DNA from: Lacinutrix sp. Hel_I_90
Lineage (GTDB): Bacteria > Bacteroidota > Bacteroidia > Flavobacteriales > Flavobacteriaceae
Assembly (NCBI RefSeq): GCF_000934685.1
Contig: NZ_JYNQ01000001.1
Location: 3,509,501-3,573,500 of the forward strand
DNA: 64,000 nucleotides
Direction of reading: 5' to 3'
Under the pieces are notes generated by a model that saw only the letters and a list, made by a program, of their open reading frames with translations, did no database searches and had not been told where the DNA came from. The number at the start of each line of letters is the position of its first letter. Position 1 is the first letter of the stretch. The position numbers and the translations under genes were made by a program. Positions 42,690 through 50,923 of the stretch are shown in pieces.

Positions 42690-43091
42690 CTAATTAAAAA
42701 ATTCAAAATAGTCTAAATGACGTTGTGACCAGAAAAAATGACCATATAAAACGCCTATAATAAGGAGTAGAAACTGAATACTGGGTTTCATAACAAAATC
42801 TTTTGGTTGCTTAAGTCCAACAATTAAAATGGCTAACAGTAAAATAACAACCAGAATTACAGGTACCCAAGCATTGGGGCCGAGTATGGGCACCTGACTT
42901 CCTAAAAAGAAGTGTCCGCCTAAAATGCCCCAAGCCATCGGTAAAAAAAAGTATTTGTTGTAGGCCCACTTTTTTATAATGAAGTTTACAGTATCGTCTT
43001 TCTCGTCATTAAAATAGAGATAGATATTAAAGAGCATAAGAAATATAATGGTAATGCCAATGACTATTTGTACGATGAGGGTGAAATCCAT
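42690..43091 (-). CDS. Four-helix membrane protein, uncharacterised
   Basis: 133 residues with about four membrane helices (5-28, 45-62, 70-90, 103-122) and the loop LGSQVPILGPNAW. Not recognised. It is the first gene of the operon leading through the repeat array to the small lipoprotein. Its topology parallels the 146-residue neighbour, so the two may form a heteromeric membrane complex. Confidence 0.6.
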   Translation of the reverse strand: MDFTLIVQIVIGITIIFLMLFNIYLYFNDEKDDTVNFIIKKWAYNKYFFLPMAWGILGGHFFLGSQVPILGPNAWVPVILVVILLLAILIVGLKQPKDFVMKPSIQFLLLIIGVLYGHFFWSQRHLDYFEFFN

Positions 43092-43644
43092 TGCTTCTTT
43101 TTGGTTTGATTCCTTTACTGACTTAAAGTTAGGAATTTTTTGTTACACTTCGCGTAGTGTTAGGGTCTGTTATCTTTAAAATTTTATGATTCAGTATAAC
43201 AAAAGAAAGTAGACGCCTATGTAAAAGGCATGTTGTAGTTTGATTTATAACATGCTAGCTCTTTTTTTGTTTTCTTTGTTTCTTTTATTCACACCTTTTT
43301 TTTTCGGTAATGCTCTTCAGTTGTCTTGAAGGAAACTGTGCAGCATATCATGGGATATATTAGAAATAAAGAGAGACGAATAAGCAAACCAATAGATCAA
43401 GATAGAAATTAGAAAATTCTTTGTGCTATTCTCTTTAAAAACGCCAAGTGAAAGCTTGATTTCGACTATTCTAATCGTTTTGCGGTACTATAAATTCTAG
43501 GTTTCTGGATTTAAACTTCTGTCTTTTATATTCTGTTTTTGATTCAAAAAACAATTCAGCATCAAAAAATGACAATTCAGCCAATCCCTTTTTAAAAAGC
43601 GCGTGTTCTAAAAGATATTTGCTTAAACTTTAAAACCATTTATT
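43092..43644. other. Long intergenic region with a terminator-like hairpin
   Basis: 553 bases between divergent operons. At 43228-43255, GCATGTT pairs with AACATGC, followed on the plus strand by a long T-rich run (from 43260), which looks like an intrinsic terminator for a plus-strand transcript that has no gene upstream. A small unmapped RNA starting near 43140 would explain it. The last 60 bases should hold the promoter for the TPR gene; no exact -7 box was found. Confidence 0.4.
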
Positions 43645-44295
43645 ATGTACCGACTAGCTTTTTTAATCATCATGTCTCTATCAACGCATATAGAAACACA
43701 AGCACAGACCGAAACAGCTGTGAATACTAATTATGAAAAAGGCATGAAAAAAGCCTTTGGCCTTTGGCAAGAAAACAAAACCAGTGACGCAGCAAATCTA
43801 TTCGAGCGTATTGCCAGTGCAGAAACCGATAATTGGTTGCCATCTTATTACGCTGCTCAGGTTTTAATTCTTGACGGATTTACCAAAATGAAAGACACAG
43901 AGGCTTTAAACGCACAATTAAAACGGGCACAGGATTTTATTAATGATGCCAGCGCGATTTCAAAACAAAACCCTGAAATTATGGTTATGCAAGCCTTATT
44001 ACATACAGTTTACGTTGCTAGTGATGGCGCAAAGTATGGCATGACCTTAGCACCAAAAGTATCTCAAATTTATGCTGACGCTTTAAAAATAGCACCAGAT
44101 AATCCAAGAGTGGTCTATATGAGAGCAGATTGGGGTATGGGGAGTGCTAAATATTTTGGGCAAGAGGTGACACCTTTTTGTAAAGATTTAAAAGCAGCTC
44201 TTGAACTTTTTGCTAACTTTAAACCAAAATCTAAACTCCACCCAGATTGGGGAAAGGAAAGAGTCGTGCAAATTATTGCCGAATCATGTAAATAA
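43645..44295 (+). CDS. Exported TPR-like protein
   Basis: 216 residues. Signal peptide MYRLAFLIIMSLSTHIETQA. Mature part is helical with TPR-type repeats (YYAAQVLILDGFTKMKDTEA, YADALKIAPDNPRVVYMRAD). It opens the operon with the LytS-type kinase (gap 6 bases). Such exported helical-repeat proteins often sit beside LytS/LytTR systems in Flavobacteria. A substrate-sensing role is inference. Confidence 0.75.
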   Translation: MYRLAFLIIMSLSTHIETQAQTETAVNTNYEKGMKKAFGLWQENKTSDAANLFERIASAETDNWLPSYYAAQVLILDGFTKMKDTEALNAQLKRAQDFINDASAISKQNPEIMVMQALLHTVYVASDGAKYGMTLAPKVSQIYADALKIAPDNPRVVYMRADWGMGSAKYFGQEVTPFCKDLKAALELFANFKPKSKLHPDWGKERVVQIIAESCK

Positions 44296-44301
44296 TAATC
44301 T

Positions 44302-45651
44302 ATGTTAGCATTTTTTAAACACTTAGGACGCGCATTTTCAATAGGTGTCTTGATATTTTTAATTATTGGAATAATAATTTATTTCACAGGTAATGATATA
44401 GAATTTGATCAAGGGTTATTAGAAACCTTCATATACAACCAAATATATTCTGTAGTGCTGTATATGTCTAATGCTTATCTATTTAATATTTTAATTTCTA
44501 AGTATAAAGGCGAGGTGTTCAAGTTGAAGAATATGGTTTCTGCAGCATTTTTCTCTGTCCTCATTTCTTTTTTAGCCATTTTTTTATTGCGCTTAGTCAC
44601 GAAAGTTGTTGTTTACGAGCAAACGTTTAAAACGTTCTTTTCCAATGAGTCTGTTATGAATTACTGGTTTTCTTTAACCATATCCATTACGGTAACTGCC
44701 ATATTCTATATTGCTTATTATCAAAAATACAAGCAGGAAAATAAAGTAAAAGAACAAAAAGTTATTGCTGGAACAGCAAGTGCGAAATTTGATGCTTTAA
44801 AAAATCAATTAGATCCACATTTTTTGTTTAATAGCTTAAATGTATTAACGAGTTTAATAGATGAAAATCCGCAGAACGCACAAAAGTTTACCACCAGTCT
44901 GTCTAAAGTCTATCGTTATGTTTTAGAACAAAAGAATAAAGATTTAGTAACTGTAGATGAAGAGCTGCAATTTGCTAAAACTTATATGTCACTATTGAAA
45001 ATGCGTTTTGAAGATAGTATTGTATTTGATATTCCAGAACAGGCTCAAAACCCAGAAGCTAAGGTCGTGCCTCTAGCACTTCAGCTATTATTGGAAAATG
45101 CAGTAAAGCATAACATCGTAACTTCACGTAAGCCATTGCATATTAAAATATATGAAGATCAAGGGCGTCTCGTTGTTGAAAACAATTTACAAACCAAACA
45201 GGTGGTCAAGAAGAGTAGTGGTGTAGGTTTAAATAATATTACACAACGCTACCAATTATTAACAAACAAAAAAGTAAGTATTACAGCCGATAAAAAGTAT
45301 TTTAAAGTCGCAATTCCTATGCTTACCAAACAAATAACAGTCATGGAACAATTACCAAAAAAACAAATGGATGACGCTTACGTGAGAGCACGTAAACACG
45401 TTGAGGAATTAAAAGAGTTTTATTATAATTTAATCTCCTATTGCTTTGTAATCCCGTTTTTAATAATTATAAATTATAAAACGGATTGGGAATTTAAATG
45501 GTTTTTGTTCCCACTATTGGGTTGGGGTTTAGGTCTGGCTTTTCATGCCTATAAAGTCTTTGTAAATGATGGAATCTTAGGACGTAATTGGGAACAACGT
45601 AAGATTGAAAAAATTATGGAAGAAGAACGTAGTAGACACAATTCACTTTAA
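44302..45651 (+). CDS. LytS-type sensor histidine kinase with C-terminal 2TM domain
   Basis: 449 residues. Four membrane helices (about 10-30, 45-65, 80-100, 125-145), then a His_kinase domain with LKNQLDPHFLFNSLN (phospho-acceptor His 173) and LLENAVKHN (about 255), ATPase domain to about 350, and an extra C-terminal domain (about 360-449) with two helices, YVRARKHVEELKEFYYN, GWGLGLAFHAYKVF, NWEQRKIEKIMEEE. This is the 2TM domain. The same domain stands alone in the next gene, with matching motifs. The kinase passes phosphate to the LytTR regulator encoded downstream. Confidence 0.93.
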   Translation: MLAFFKHLGRAFSIGVLIFLIIGIIIYFTGNDIEFDQGLLETFIYNQIYSVVLYMSNAYLFNILISKYKGEVFKLKNMVSAAFFSVLISFLAIFLLRLVTKVVVYEQTFKTFFSNESVMNYWFSLTISITVTAIFYIAYYQKYKQENKVKEQKVIAGTASAKFDALKNQLDPHFLFNSLNVLTSLIDENPQNAQKFTTSLSKVYRYVLEQKNKDLVTVDEELQFAKTYMSLLKMRFEDSIVFDIPEQAQNPEAKVVPLALQLLLENAVKHNIVTSRKPLHIKIYEDQGRLVVENNLQTKQVVKKSSGVGLNNITQRYQLLTNKKVSITADKKYFKVAIPMLTKQITVMEQLPKKQMDDAYVRARKHVEELKEFYYNLISYCFVIPFLIIINYKTDWEFKWFLFPLLGWGLGLAFHAYKVFVNDGILGRNWEQRKIEKIMEEERSRHNSL

Positions 45652-45662
45652 AAATAAATACA

Positions 45663-46007
45663 ATGGACAATTATAAAATAGATTCATACCGCGAAGCCGA
45701 TTCACATAAGAATTTTGAGCAAGAAGAGGCCTATTTAAGAGCTAAAAAGCGAGTAGATAAGATAAGAGGCCTGTACATCCATGCAGTAGTCTACATCGTC
45801 ATAAATATCTTCTTAATAGTGACCATGACACGTAATTCAAGTCAACCACTATTTAGTTTTACAACTTTTTCTACTGCCATTTTTTGGGGTATTGGCTTGT
45901 TTTTTCATTTTTTGAGCATTTTCGGAAAAAATTTAATATTTGGAAAAGAGTGGGAACAGCGACAGATTGAGAAGTATATGGATGATGATAAAAGGCGTTG
46001 GGAATAA
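45663..46007 (+). CDS. 2TM-domain membrane protein
   Basis: 114 residues. YLRAKKRVDKIRGLYIHAVVY, two membrane helices (about 38-58 and 72-92), then GKEWEQRQIEKYMDDD. Both the opening and closing motifs match the C-terminal domain of the kinase 11 bases upstream, so it is a stand-alone copy of the same 2TM domain. It probably binds the kinase or replaces its membrane tail. Family function unknown. Confidence 0.9.
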   Translation: MDNYKIDSYREADSHKNFEQEEAYLRAKKRVDKIRGLYIHAVVYIVINIFLIVTMTRNSSQPLFSFTTFSTAIFWGIGLFFHFLSIFGKNLIFGKEWEQRQIEKYMDDDKRRWE

Positions 46008-46072
46008 TATGTTTAGGCAAAAGCTAAAAGTTGAAAAATTATTAGAAAACGGTAACACCAATTTGTCACCCA

Positions 46073-46120
46073 CTAATCCCACAGTCCAACAGCCCAACAG
46101 TCCAATAACCGAATAATCCA
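46073..46120. repeat. Degenerate octamer tandem repeat before the LytTR gene
   Basis: Six octamers in phase, best written as CTAATCCC, ACAGTCCA, ACAGCCCA, ACAGTCCA, ATAACCGA and ATAATCCA, end 2 bases before the ATG at 46123. The repeat therefore covers the ribosome-binding region of the response regulator. Confidence 0.8.
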
Positions 46121-46122
46121 CT

Positions 46123-46878
46123 ATGAAAGTAATTATAATAGAAGACGAGAAACCATCAGCACGACGTTTACAGCGTATGTTACAAACTATAGGTGTTACA
46201 GCAGAAACGCTATTGCATTCTGTAGAAGAAGCAATCACCTGGTTCAAGCAAAACGAACACCCGGATCTCATATTTTTAGACATTCAATTAAGTGACGGCC
46301 TGTCTTTTGAAATCTTTGATGTTGTAGAAATAAAGTCTGCAATAATTTTCACCACCGCTTATGATGAGTATGCTTTGCAAGCCTTTAAGTTAAACAGTAT
46401 TGATTATCTATTAAAACCAATAGATGATGAAGAACTAGAAACAGCTCTTTCAAAATTTAAAGACAGATTACCAGAGAAGCAACAGGTGACTTTAGATTTT
46501 AATGATATTAAAAAACTACTGGTAAACCCTGTAGAACGGGAGTATAAAAAACGATTTTCGGTAAAAGTCGGTCAGCATTTAAAGTTAATTAATGTTGATG
46601 CTATAGAGTGTGTTTTTAGTGAAAATAAAGGGACCTACCTATATACTAATGAAGGCCGAAATTATTTAATAGATCTCTCACTTGATACTTTAGAAGAAGA
46701 GCTCATGCCCACTCAGTTCTTCCGGGTTAATAGGAAATTCTTTGTAAACATCCATGCTATCAAAGACATGGTGAGTTATACCAACTCTAGACTTCAGATC
46801 AAATTAAACAGTTATAAGGAACAGGATGTTATTGTCGCTCGGGAGCGCGTAAAGGATTTTAAAACGTGGTTAGAATAA
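46123..46878 (+). CDS. LytTR response regulator
   Basis: 251 residues. Receiver domain 1-115 with acidic pocket (IIIEDEKPSA), phospho-Asp 53 in LIFLDIQLSDG, Thr in FTTAYDEYAL and Lys in YLLKPID. DNA-binding LytTR domain from about 145 to 251 (RFSVKVGQHLKLINVDAIE, FFRVNRKFFVNI). Receives phosphate from the LytS-type kinase in the same operon and binds DNA by the LytTR fold. A degenerate octamer repeat sits just before its ATG. Confidence 0.95.
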   Translation: MKVIIIEDEKPSARRLQRMLQTIGVTAETLLHSVEEAITWFKQNEHPDLIFLDIQLSDGLSFEIFDVVEIKSAIIFTTAYDEYALQAFKLNSIDYLLKPIDDEELETALSKFKDRLPEKQQVTLDFNDIKKLLVNPVEREYKKRFSVKVGQHLKLINVDAIECVFSENKGTYLYTNEGRNYLIDLSLDTLEEELMPTQFFRVNRKFFVNIHAIKDMVSYTNSRLQIKLNSYKEQDVIVARERVKDFKTWLE

Positions 46879-46925
46879 GTACTGCTGCTCTTCTTTTTCT
46901 TTTTATAAAGTAAAGCAGCAGTACT
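46878..46925. terminator. Perfect 12-base stem-loop between convergent genes
   Basis: AGTACTGCTGCT (46878-46889) pairs perfectly with AGCAGCAGTACT (46914-46925), loop 24 bases. It begins at the last base of the LytTR stop and lies between it and the NHL gene. No T-run follows, so it may protect transcript ends on both strands. Confidence 0.7.
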
Positions 46926-46937
46926 AAAACAAACAAA

Positions 46938-48089
46938 TTAATACACTAGCAATAGTTTCGATTGGCTTGTAATTCCTGAAGTTATTTTCACAATATAGGA
47001 ACCACTTGGATTGTTGCTGCCACTCACTAAGTTTAAATCACTAATCTTTATTTTTTTATAGAAGAGCCTTCCAAAATTACTGGTTTCGTTGGCTTCATAT
47101 ACTAAGTTGGCAGACATATCATATATAGAGACAGTATAGTCGCCTGCATCTGGCAATATTCCCTTAACGATAGTAAAATAGTGAGCAGGATTAGGAAAGA
47201 GCCTAAATTTTAATTTTGGTCTTTCATAACTTGAGATCTCTGAAATTTTTCTCACACTCCCATTAAAATATTGACTCACGTATAATGCATCTTCGGTAGG
47301 ATTATAAATAATTCCGGCAGGATACGTGTAGGTCGCTTCAGAAATATCTCCGTCCGTGGTTCCAATTGTACTTCCAGAAAAAACAGCAACATCGTCTAAT
47401 TTGTGAGGCTTAACCGTGTAGATTTTGTGTTCTCCATAATTGGTGGCCCACAACAGGTTGTTGGCATAGCTTATAAACCCTAAATAAGGGAAATTTGTTC
47501 CAGAGTCTGGAATGGTAGCAATATATTTTACAGTCCCGTTGTTTTTTAGTTGATAAATTTCTCGGTTTAAATAATTTCCAATATAAAGTTTTCCGTTATT
47601 ATCGTAAGCTAAACCAACAGGAACATCCAACGGTGCTCCCGTAAAAAGTTTGGTAATAGTGCCATCTGTTTCTAATTTATTGATACTGTGGTCTACTACA
47701 TTAGTAAAAATCATAGCATCACTATCGTGCGCTTTAATGAGATTTGATGCGACACCGTCTGTGACATTAAAACTTTCTATAAGCGTGCCATTTGGTGCAT
47801 ACTTATGAATTTTTGAAGCAGAATATTCTACAACAAAAAGGGCGCCCTGTGAATCAAAAGCCAAACCGTTAGGATTTGCTAAGCCAGAAATAAAAACGCT
47901 GGCTTCTCCACTTGGAGTAATTTTATAGACGCTGTTACCAGCAAAATTAGAGCCGTATAAGTTGCCCTGTGCGTCGAAAGTCATAGCGTCATCAACAATA
48001 CTATTACTGTCGTTTAAAAAAGTCGATACGGTTTGTGCATTGGTTAATAAACAGCATAGTGCTGCAATTAAAAGAATAATTTTTTTCAT
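46938..48089 (-). CDS. Exported NHL/SMP-30-like propeller with T9SS signal
   Basis: 383 residues. Signal peptide to about residue 19 (LTNAQ). Residues 20-280 are repeated strands with GNLYGSNFAGNSVYKIT, GLAFDSQGALFVVEYSASKI and GKLYIGNYLNREIYQL, i.e. a six-bladed propeller. The end (about 295-383), FRLFPNPAHYFTIVKG to SQSKLLLVY, is a T9SS type A sorting domain. It should be exported and anchored at the cell surface. Ligand or enzyme role cannot be told. Confidence 0.88.
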   Translation of the reverse strand: MKKIILLIAALCCLLTNAQTVSTFLNDSNSIVDDAMTFDAQGNLYGSNFAGNSVYKITPSGEASVFISGLANPNGLAFDSQGALFVVEYSASKIHKYAPNGTLIESFNVTDGVASNLIKAHDSDAMIFTNVVDHSINKLETDGTITKLFTGAPLDVPVGLAYDNNGKLYIGNYLNREIYQLKNNGTVKYIATIPDSGTNFPYLGFISYANNLLWATNYGEHKIYTVKPHKLDDVAVFSGSTIGTTDGDISEATYTYPAGIIYNPTEDALYVSQYFNGSVRKISEISSYERPKLKFRLFPNPAHYFTIVKGILPDAGDYTVSIYDMSANLVYEANETSNFGRLFYKKIKISDLNLVSGSNNPSGSYIVKITSGITSQSKLLLVY

Positions 48090-48241
48090 AATTAATGGTT
48101 TAACTGGTTAATAAACTGATTTTCAGAGTGTTAAATTGCATTAATTTATTGTTAAACAAAAGTCAAAATGAGTGAACAGCCCGTTTGAATGCGTGACGTG
48201 TGCTTTTTATTGAGTAAATAAGATTTTAGCTTGTTTAAGAA

Positions 48242-49441
48242 TTACTCTTTATCAATTCTATTATCATCAAAAGTAGAGGGCAACATTTTAGGAATCAACT
48301 TCATAACTATGGGTAATAAAATAGCACCACCAGGTAATATGAAAATAGCTAAACTAGGAATGGTTTTAAAAATTTCTAATAGCTGTAGCTGTACTTTGGT
48401 CTGCTCTTCTTTAGTTAGTTCTCTGGTAGTAGCTTGCGTTAATAAAATCATTAACTCTTTGCTTTGAGTTAACTCTTTAAAGATGCGTTTGCTATTTCTT
48501 TTGATGAGTTTTGACGCCAATCGCGTAGAATTATAATAGAAATTGCTTAAAGGGTCTGAGGATTTAAATAGTAGAAATAAGTTTTTGTTTTCAGTATAAA
48601 AACTGGCCATATGTTCTAGAGAATCATTGATGCTTTCTTCAGATAAGTGCATATCTGTACCAATAGATTTAATAAAATAATTGTCTTGCTCCGAGGTAGA
48701 CAGGTCTTGCCGTATAGCCAAGCAAGCGATATCAAGAAAGTGTTTTTTTTCCTCAGCACTATAATCGGTTTCTAATGCATTGCGATAGAATAAATTAAAA
48801 TCTTTCCTATTGGTCTTAATATACGCGATAGATTCTTTTATTTTCTTTAAAACATCTCTGTCTGCAATGGCATTTTTCTGCCTAAAACTTAAAGCATTAT
48901 AAGTAATGTTTACCACCATAGTTTCTATGCTTGCAGCATAGATGTTGATATTAGTTGGTGTGTTTAAATACTTTTGAAAGGCAAGAACATCTATAAATAA
49001 TAGCGCACTTGTTGTGGCCTTATTAAAATTCTTTGTAATAAAATTATTGTCTATAAAGACTCTTGTATGAATAATACGTTCTAAAATTGAAAAATTATTC
49101 TTTCCTATTAATAATTTGTCCCAAATAGATAAGTCTGAAACTTCCATCTCCTTATAGAATGCAAGCAGTGTATTAACAAAACTCTCAAAGTCTATCGTTT
49201 TTGTATTTGTATGAAAACAATAGATATGGTATAGCGCATCAAAAAGATTCACTTTTATAATTTCATCTTGAGAGTATTGGTGCTCATGAACAATATAATC
49301 TGGTATAGATTTTACCAGACCATAAATAAAGCCATTCGCCCTAAGACTATAGTACAGCTCATTGTAATTATTAAACGCAGGGTCGCTGTTTTTAATAAAA
49401 GAGAACATTTTTTTTATCCAACCGTTAGCAGATGGGTTCAC
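48242..49441 (-). CDS. LETM1-related, biofilm-associated type protein
   Basis: 399 residues. Largely helical; the last part, EIFKTIPSLAIFILPGGAIL, then LPIVMKLIPKMLPSTFDDN, is the LETM1-like region. Flavobacterial proteins of this type are annotated as LETM1-related biofilm-associated proteins. One membrane helix in this region is likely. Starts at MNPSANGWIKKMF, the family's usual beginning. The function is not proven. Divergent from the DUF4331 operon. Confidence 0.85.
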   Translation of the reverse strand: MNPSANGWIKKMFSFIKNSDPAFNNYNELYYSLRANGFIYGLVKSIPDYIVHEHQYSQDEIIKVNLFDALYHIYCFHTNTKTIDFESFVNTLLAFYKEMEVSDLSIWDKLLIGKNNFSILERIIHTRVFIDNNFITKNFNKATTSALLFIDVLAFQKYLNTPTNINIYAASIETMVVNITYNALSFRQKNAIADRDVLKKIKESIAYIKTNRKDFNLFYRNALETDYSAEEKKHFLDIACLAIRQDLSTSEQDNYFIKSIGTDMHLSEESINDSLEHMASFYTENKNLFLLFKSSDPLSNFYYNSTRLASKLIKRNSKRIFKELTQSKELMILLTQATTRELTKEEQTKVQLQLLEIFKTIPSLAIFILPGGAILLPIVMKLIPKMLPSTFDDNRIDKE

Positions 49442-49528
49442 AATTATTTCATTAGAGTTATCAAACTAATTGATTTATTAATAAATTTTCAATGGTTTTT
49501 AGTGTTAACACAATTTTAACAAAACCGC

Positions 49529-49550
49529 TATTTACTTATTTGCGTAAATA
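49529..49550. promoter_or_regulatory. Inverted repeat upstream of the DUF4331 operon
   Basis: TATTTAC (49529-49535) and GTAAATA (49544-49550), 8-base spacer, form a perfect dyad 44 bases before the ATG. The spacer contains TATTTG, like a -7 box, so a regulator bound here would cover the promoter. Confidence 0.4.
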
Positions 49551-49594
49551 TAGGCGAGAACCAAAAAATAATTAACAACAAATCTCAATTTATT

Positions 49595-50248
49595 ATGAAA
49601 AAAATTAAAATTTTATTAGGAGCTTCAGCAATCGCGGTTGCAGGTTTCTTTATGGTAGCTGCAGATCACATTGATGCTCCAGCAGTACAAGGTGGTACAA
49701 GTGATATCACAGATTTCTATGCCTTTCAAGGTGAAAACACAAACAATATTGCTTTTGTAGCAAATGTTCAAGGATTATTAAGTCCTACAGCAACAGCTGC
49801 TGCAGCATTTGATGAAAACGTTTTAGTTGAAATTAATATTGATACAGACGGCGATAATGTCGAGGATTTAGTTTTACAAGCCATTCCTAGAAATGGAAAG
49901 CTGTATGTTTTCGGACCAGTAGCTCCTTCAACTACAGGATTGAATAGTGTTATTCAAACGAGTGCTGTACAAACATCTGTTGATATTACAGCTTACGGCT
50001 CTACTGCAGTAACGGCAACAGGTAGTAATGGCGTCATGGTATTTGCTGGACCAAGAGATGATCCTTTCTTCTTTGACTTTAATCAATATTCTGCAATTCT
50101 TAGTGGTAATGCACCAGGAGGCTTTAACAATCCGGGAACAGATACTTTTGCTGGATCAAATGTAATGTCGATTGTTATTGAAGTGCCAAAAACATTAATT
50201 GGTGGAACAGGAAACATTAGTGCTTGGGTAGAAACTAAGTCTAAATAA
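49595..50248 (+). CDS. DUF4331 N-terminal half, exported
   Basis: 217 residues with a signal peptide (to about residue 23). The mature start ADHIDAPAVQGGTSDITDFYAFQ is the first block of DUF4331, and VEINIDTDGDNVEDLVLQAIP, FAGPRDDPFFFD and VMSIVIEVPKTLIG follow in family order. The protein ends where DUF4331 proteins normally go on to a second half; that half is encoded by the next gene with its own signal peptide. So the family's single protein is here split in two. Function is unknown. Begins the operon with the TPR lipoprotein and TonB receptor. Confidence 0.88.
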   Translation: MKKIKILLGASAIAVAGFFMVAADHIDAPAVQGGTSDITDFYAFQGENTNNIAFVANVQGLLSPTATAAAAFDENVLVEINIDTDGDNVEDLVLQAIPRNGKLYVFGPVAPSTTGLNSVIQTSAVQTSVDITAYGSTAVTATGSNGVMVFAGPRDDPFFFDFNQYSAILSGNAPGGFNNPGTDTFAGSNVMSIVIEVPKTLIGGTGNISAWVETKSK

Positions 50249-50277
50249 TAATAATCAACTTATAAAAATATAGAATC

Positions 50278-50841
50278 ATGAAAAATATAAAAACAATAGT
50301 ATATGCCTTATTGATCTCTGCGGTAGCATTTAATTGCTCTAATGATGACGATAACACCACGACACCACAAGGACCAACTGGTATTGACTTTTCTGGAACT
50401 TACACACAAGATGACCAAATGGGAAGACCAGCAGTTAATACAGTATTTGTGTCTGCGGGAAGTAAAAATTCATTTAACACAACAATACCTTCTGCTCAAG
50501 ATGCAGCATTTCAAAGCATGTTTGAAACAAATCTAACAGGTTTAAGTCCTGCATTTGCTAATCCTGGCGATCAAAATGCTTTAGGACAAGATGCAGCAGC
50601 TTTTACAAGTTTATTAGCTACAGATGTATTAAACATCTCTTTAGATGGAACCACAACATTTTATGATGGCACCAACGTGTTAACAGGTCGTGCGCTTGCA
50701 GACGATGTTATTACTGTAGAGTTATTATTAATTTTTGGAGGTGAAGATTTTACTGAGAATCCAGCATTAAGTGATGACCATGTAGATGGTAACGATAAAA
50801 CATTCTTAAGCTCATTTCCATATTTAGCTTCTCCTTTCTAG
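50278..50841 (+). CDS. DUF4331 C-terminal half, lipoprotein
   Basis: 187 residues. Lipobox AFNC (Cys 20) followed by Asn/Asp/Thr-rich linker. Then YTQDDQMGRPAVNTVF and FYDGTNVLTGRALADDVITV, the blocks of the second half of DUF4331. 29 bases separate it from the first half. Each half has its own export signal, so this is not a frameshift. The two may rejoin as a heterodimer at the outer membrane. A terminator-like hairpin follows. Confidence 0.8.
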   Translation: MKNIKTIVYALLISAVAFNCSNDDDNTTTPQGPTGIDFSGTYTQDDQMGRPAVNTVFVSAGSKNSFNTTIPSAQDAAFQSMFETNLTGLSPAFANPGDQNALGQDAAAFTSLLATDVLNISLDGTTTFYDGTNVLTGRALADDVITVELLLIFGGEDFTENPALSDDHVDGNDKTFLSSFPYLASPF

Positions 50842-50853
50842 AAGATTAAATGT

Positions 50854-50892
50854 AAAGCTAGAGTGTTTTTTTCGAGATGCTCTAGCTTTTTT
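50854..50892 (+). terminator. Intrinsic terminator inside the DUF4331 operon
   Basis: AAAGCTAGAG (50854-50863) pairs with CTCTAGCTTT (50880-50889), followed by a T-run to 50892. It separates the DUF4331 pair from the TPR and TonB genes, so the latter may need read-through or their own promoter. Confidence 0.85.
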
Positions 50893-50923
50893 ATTTTTTA
50901 CAACAAAACAAACAAACAAAACA

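Noticed and set aside
49595-50841. Frameshift within one DUF4331 gene
   Set aside because: Each half has its own start and export signal, and 29 bases of non-coding sequence lie between them.
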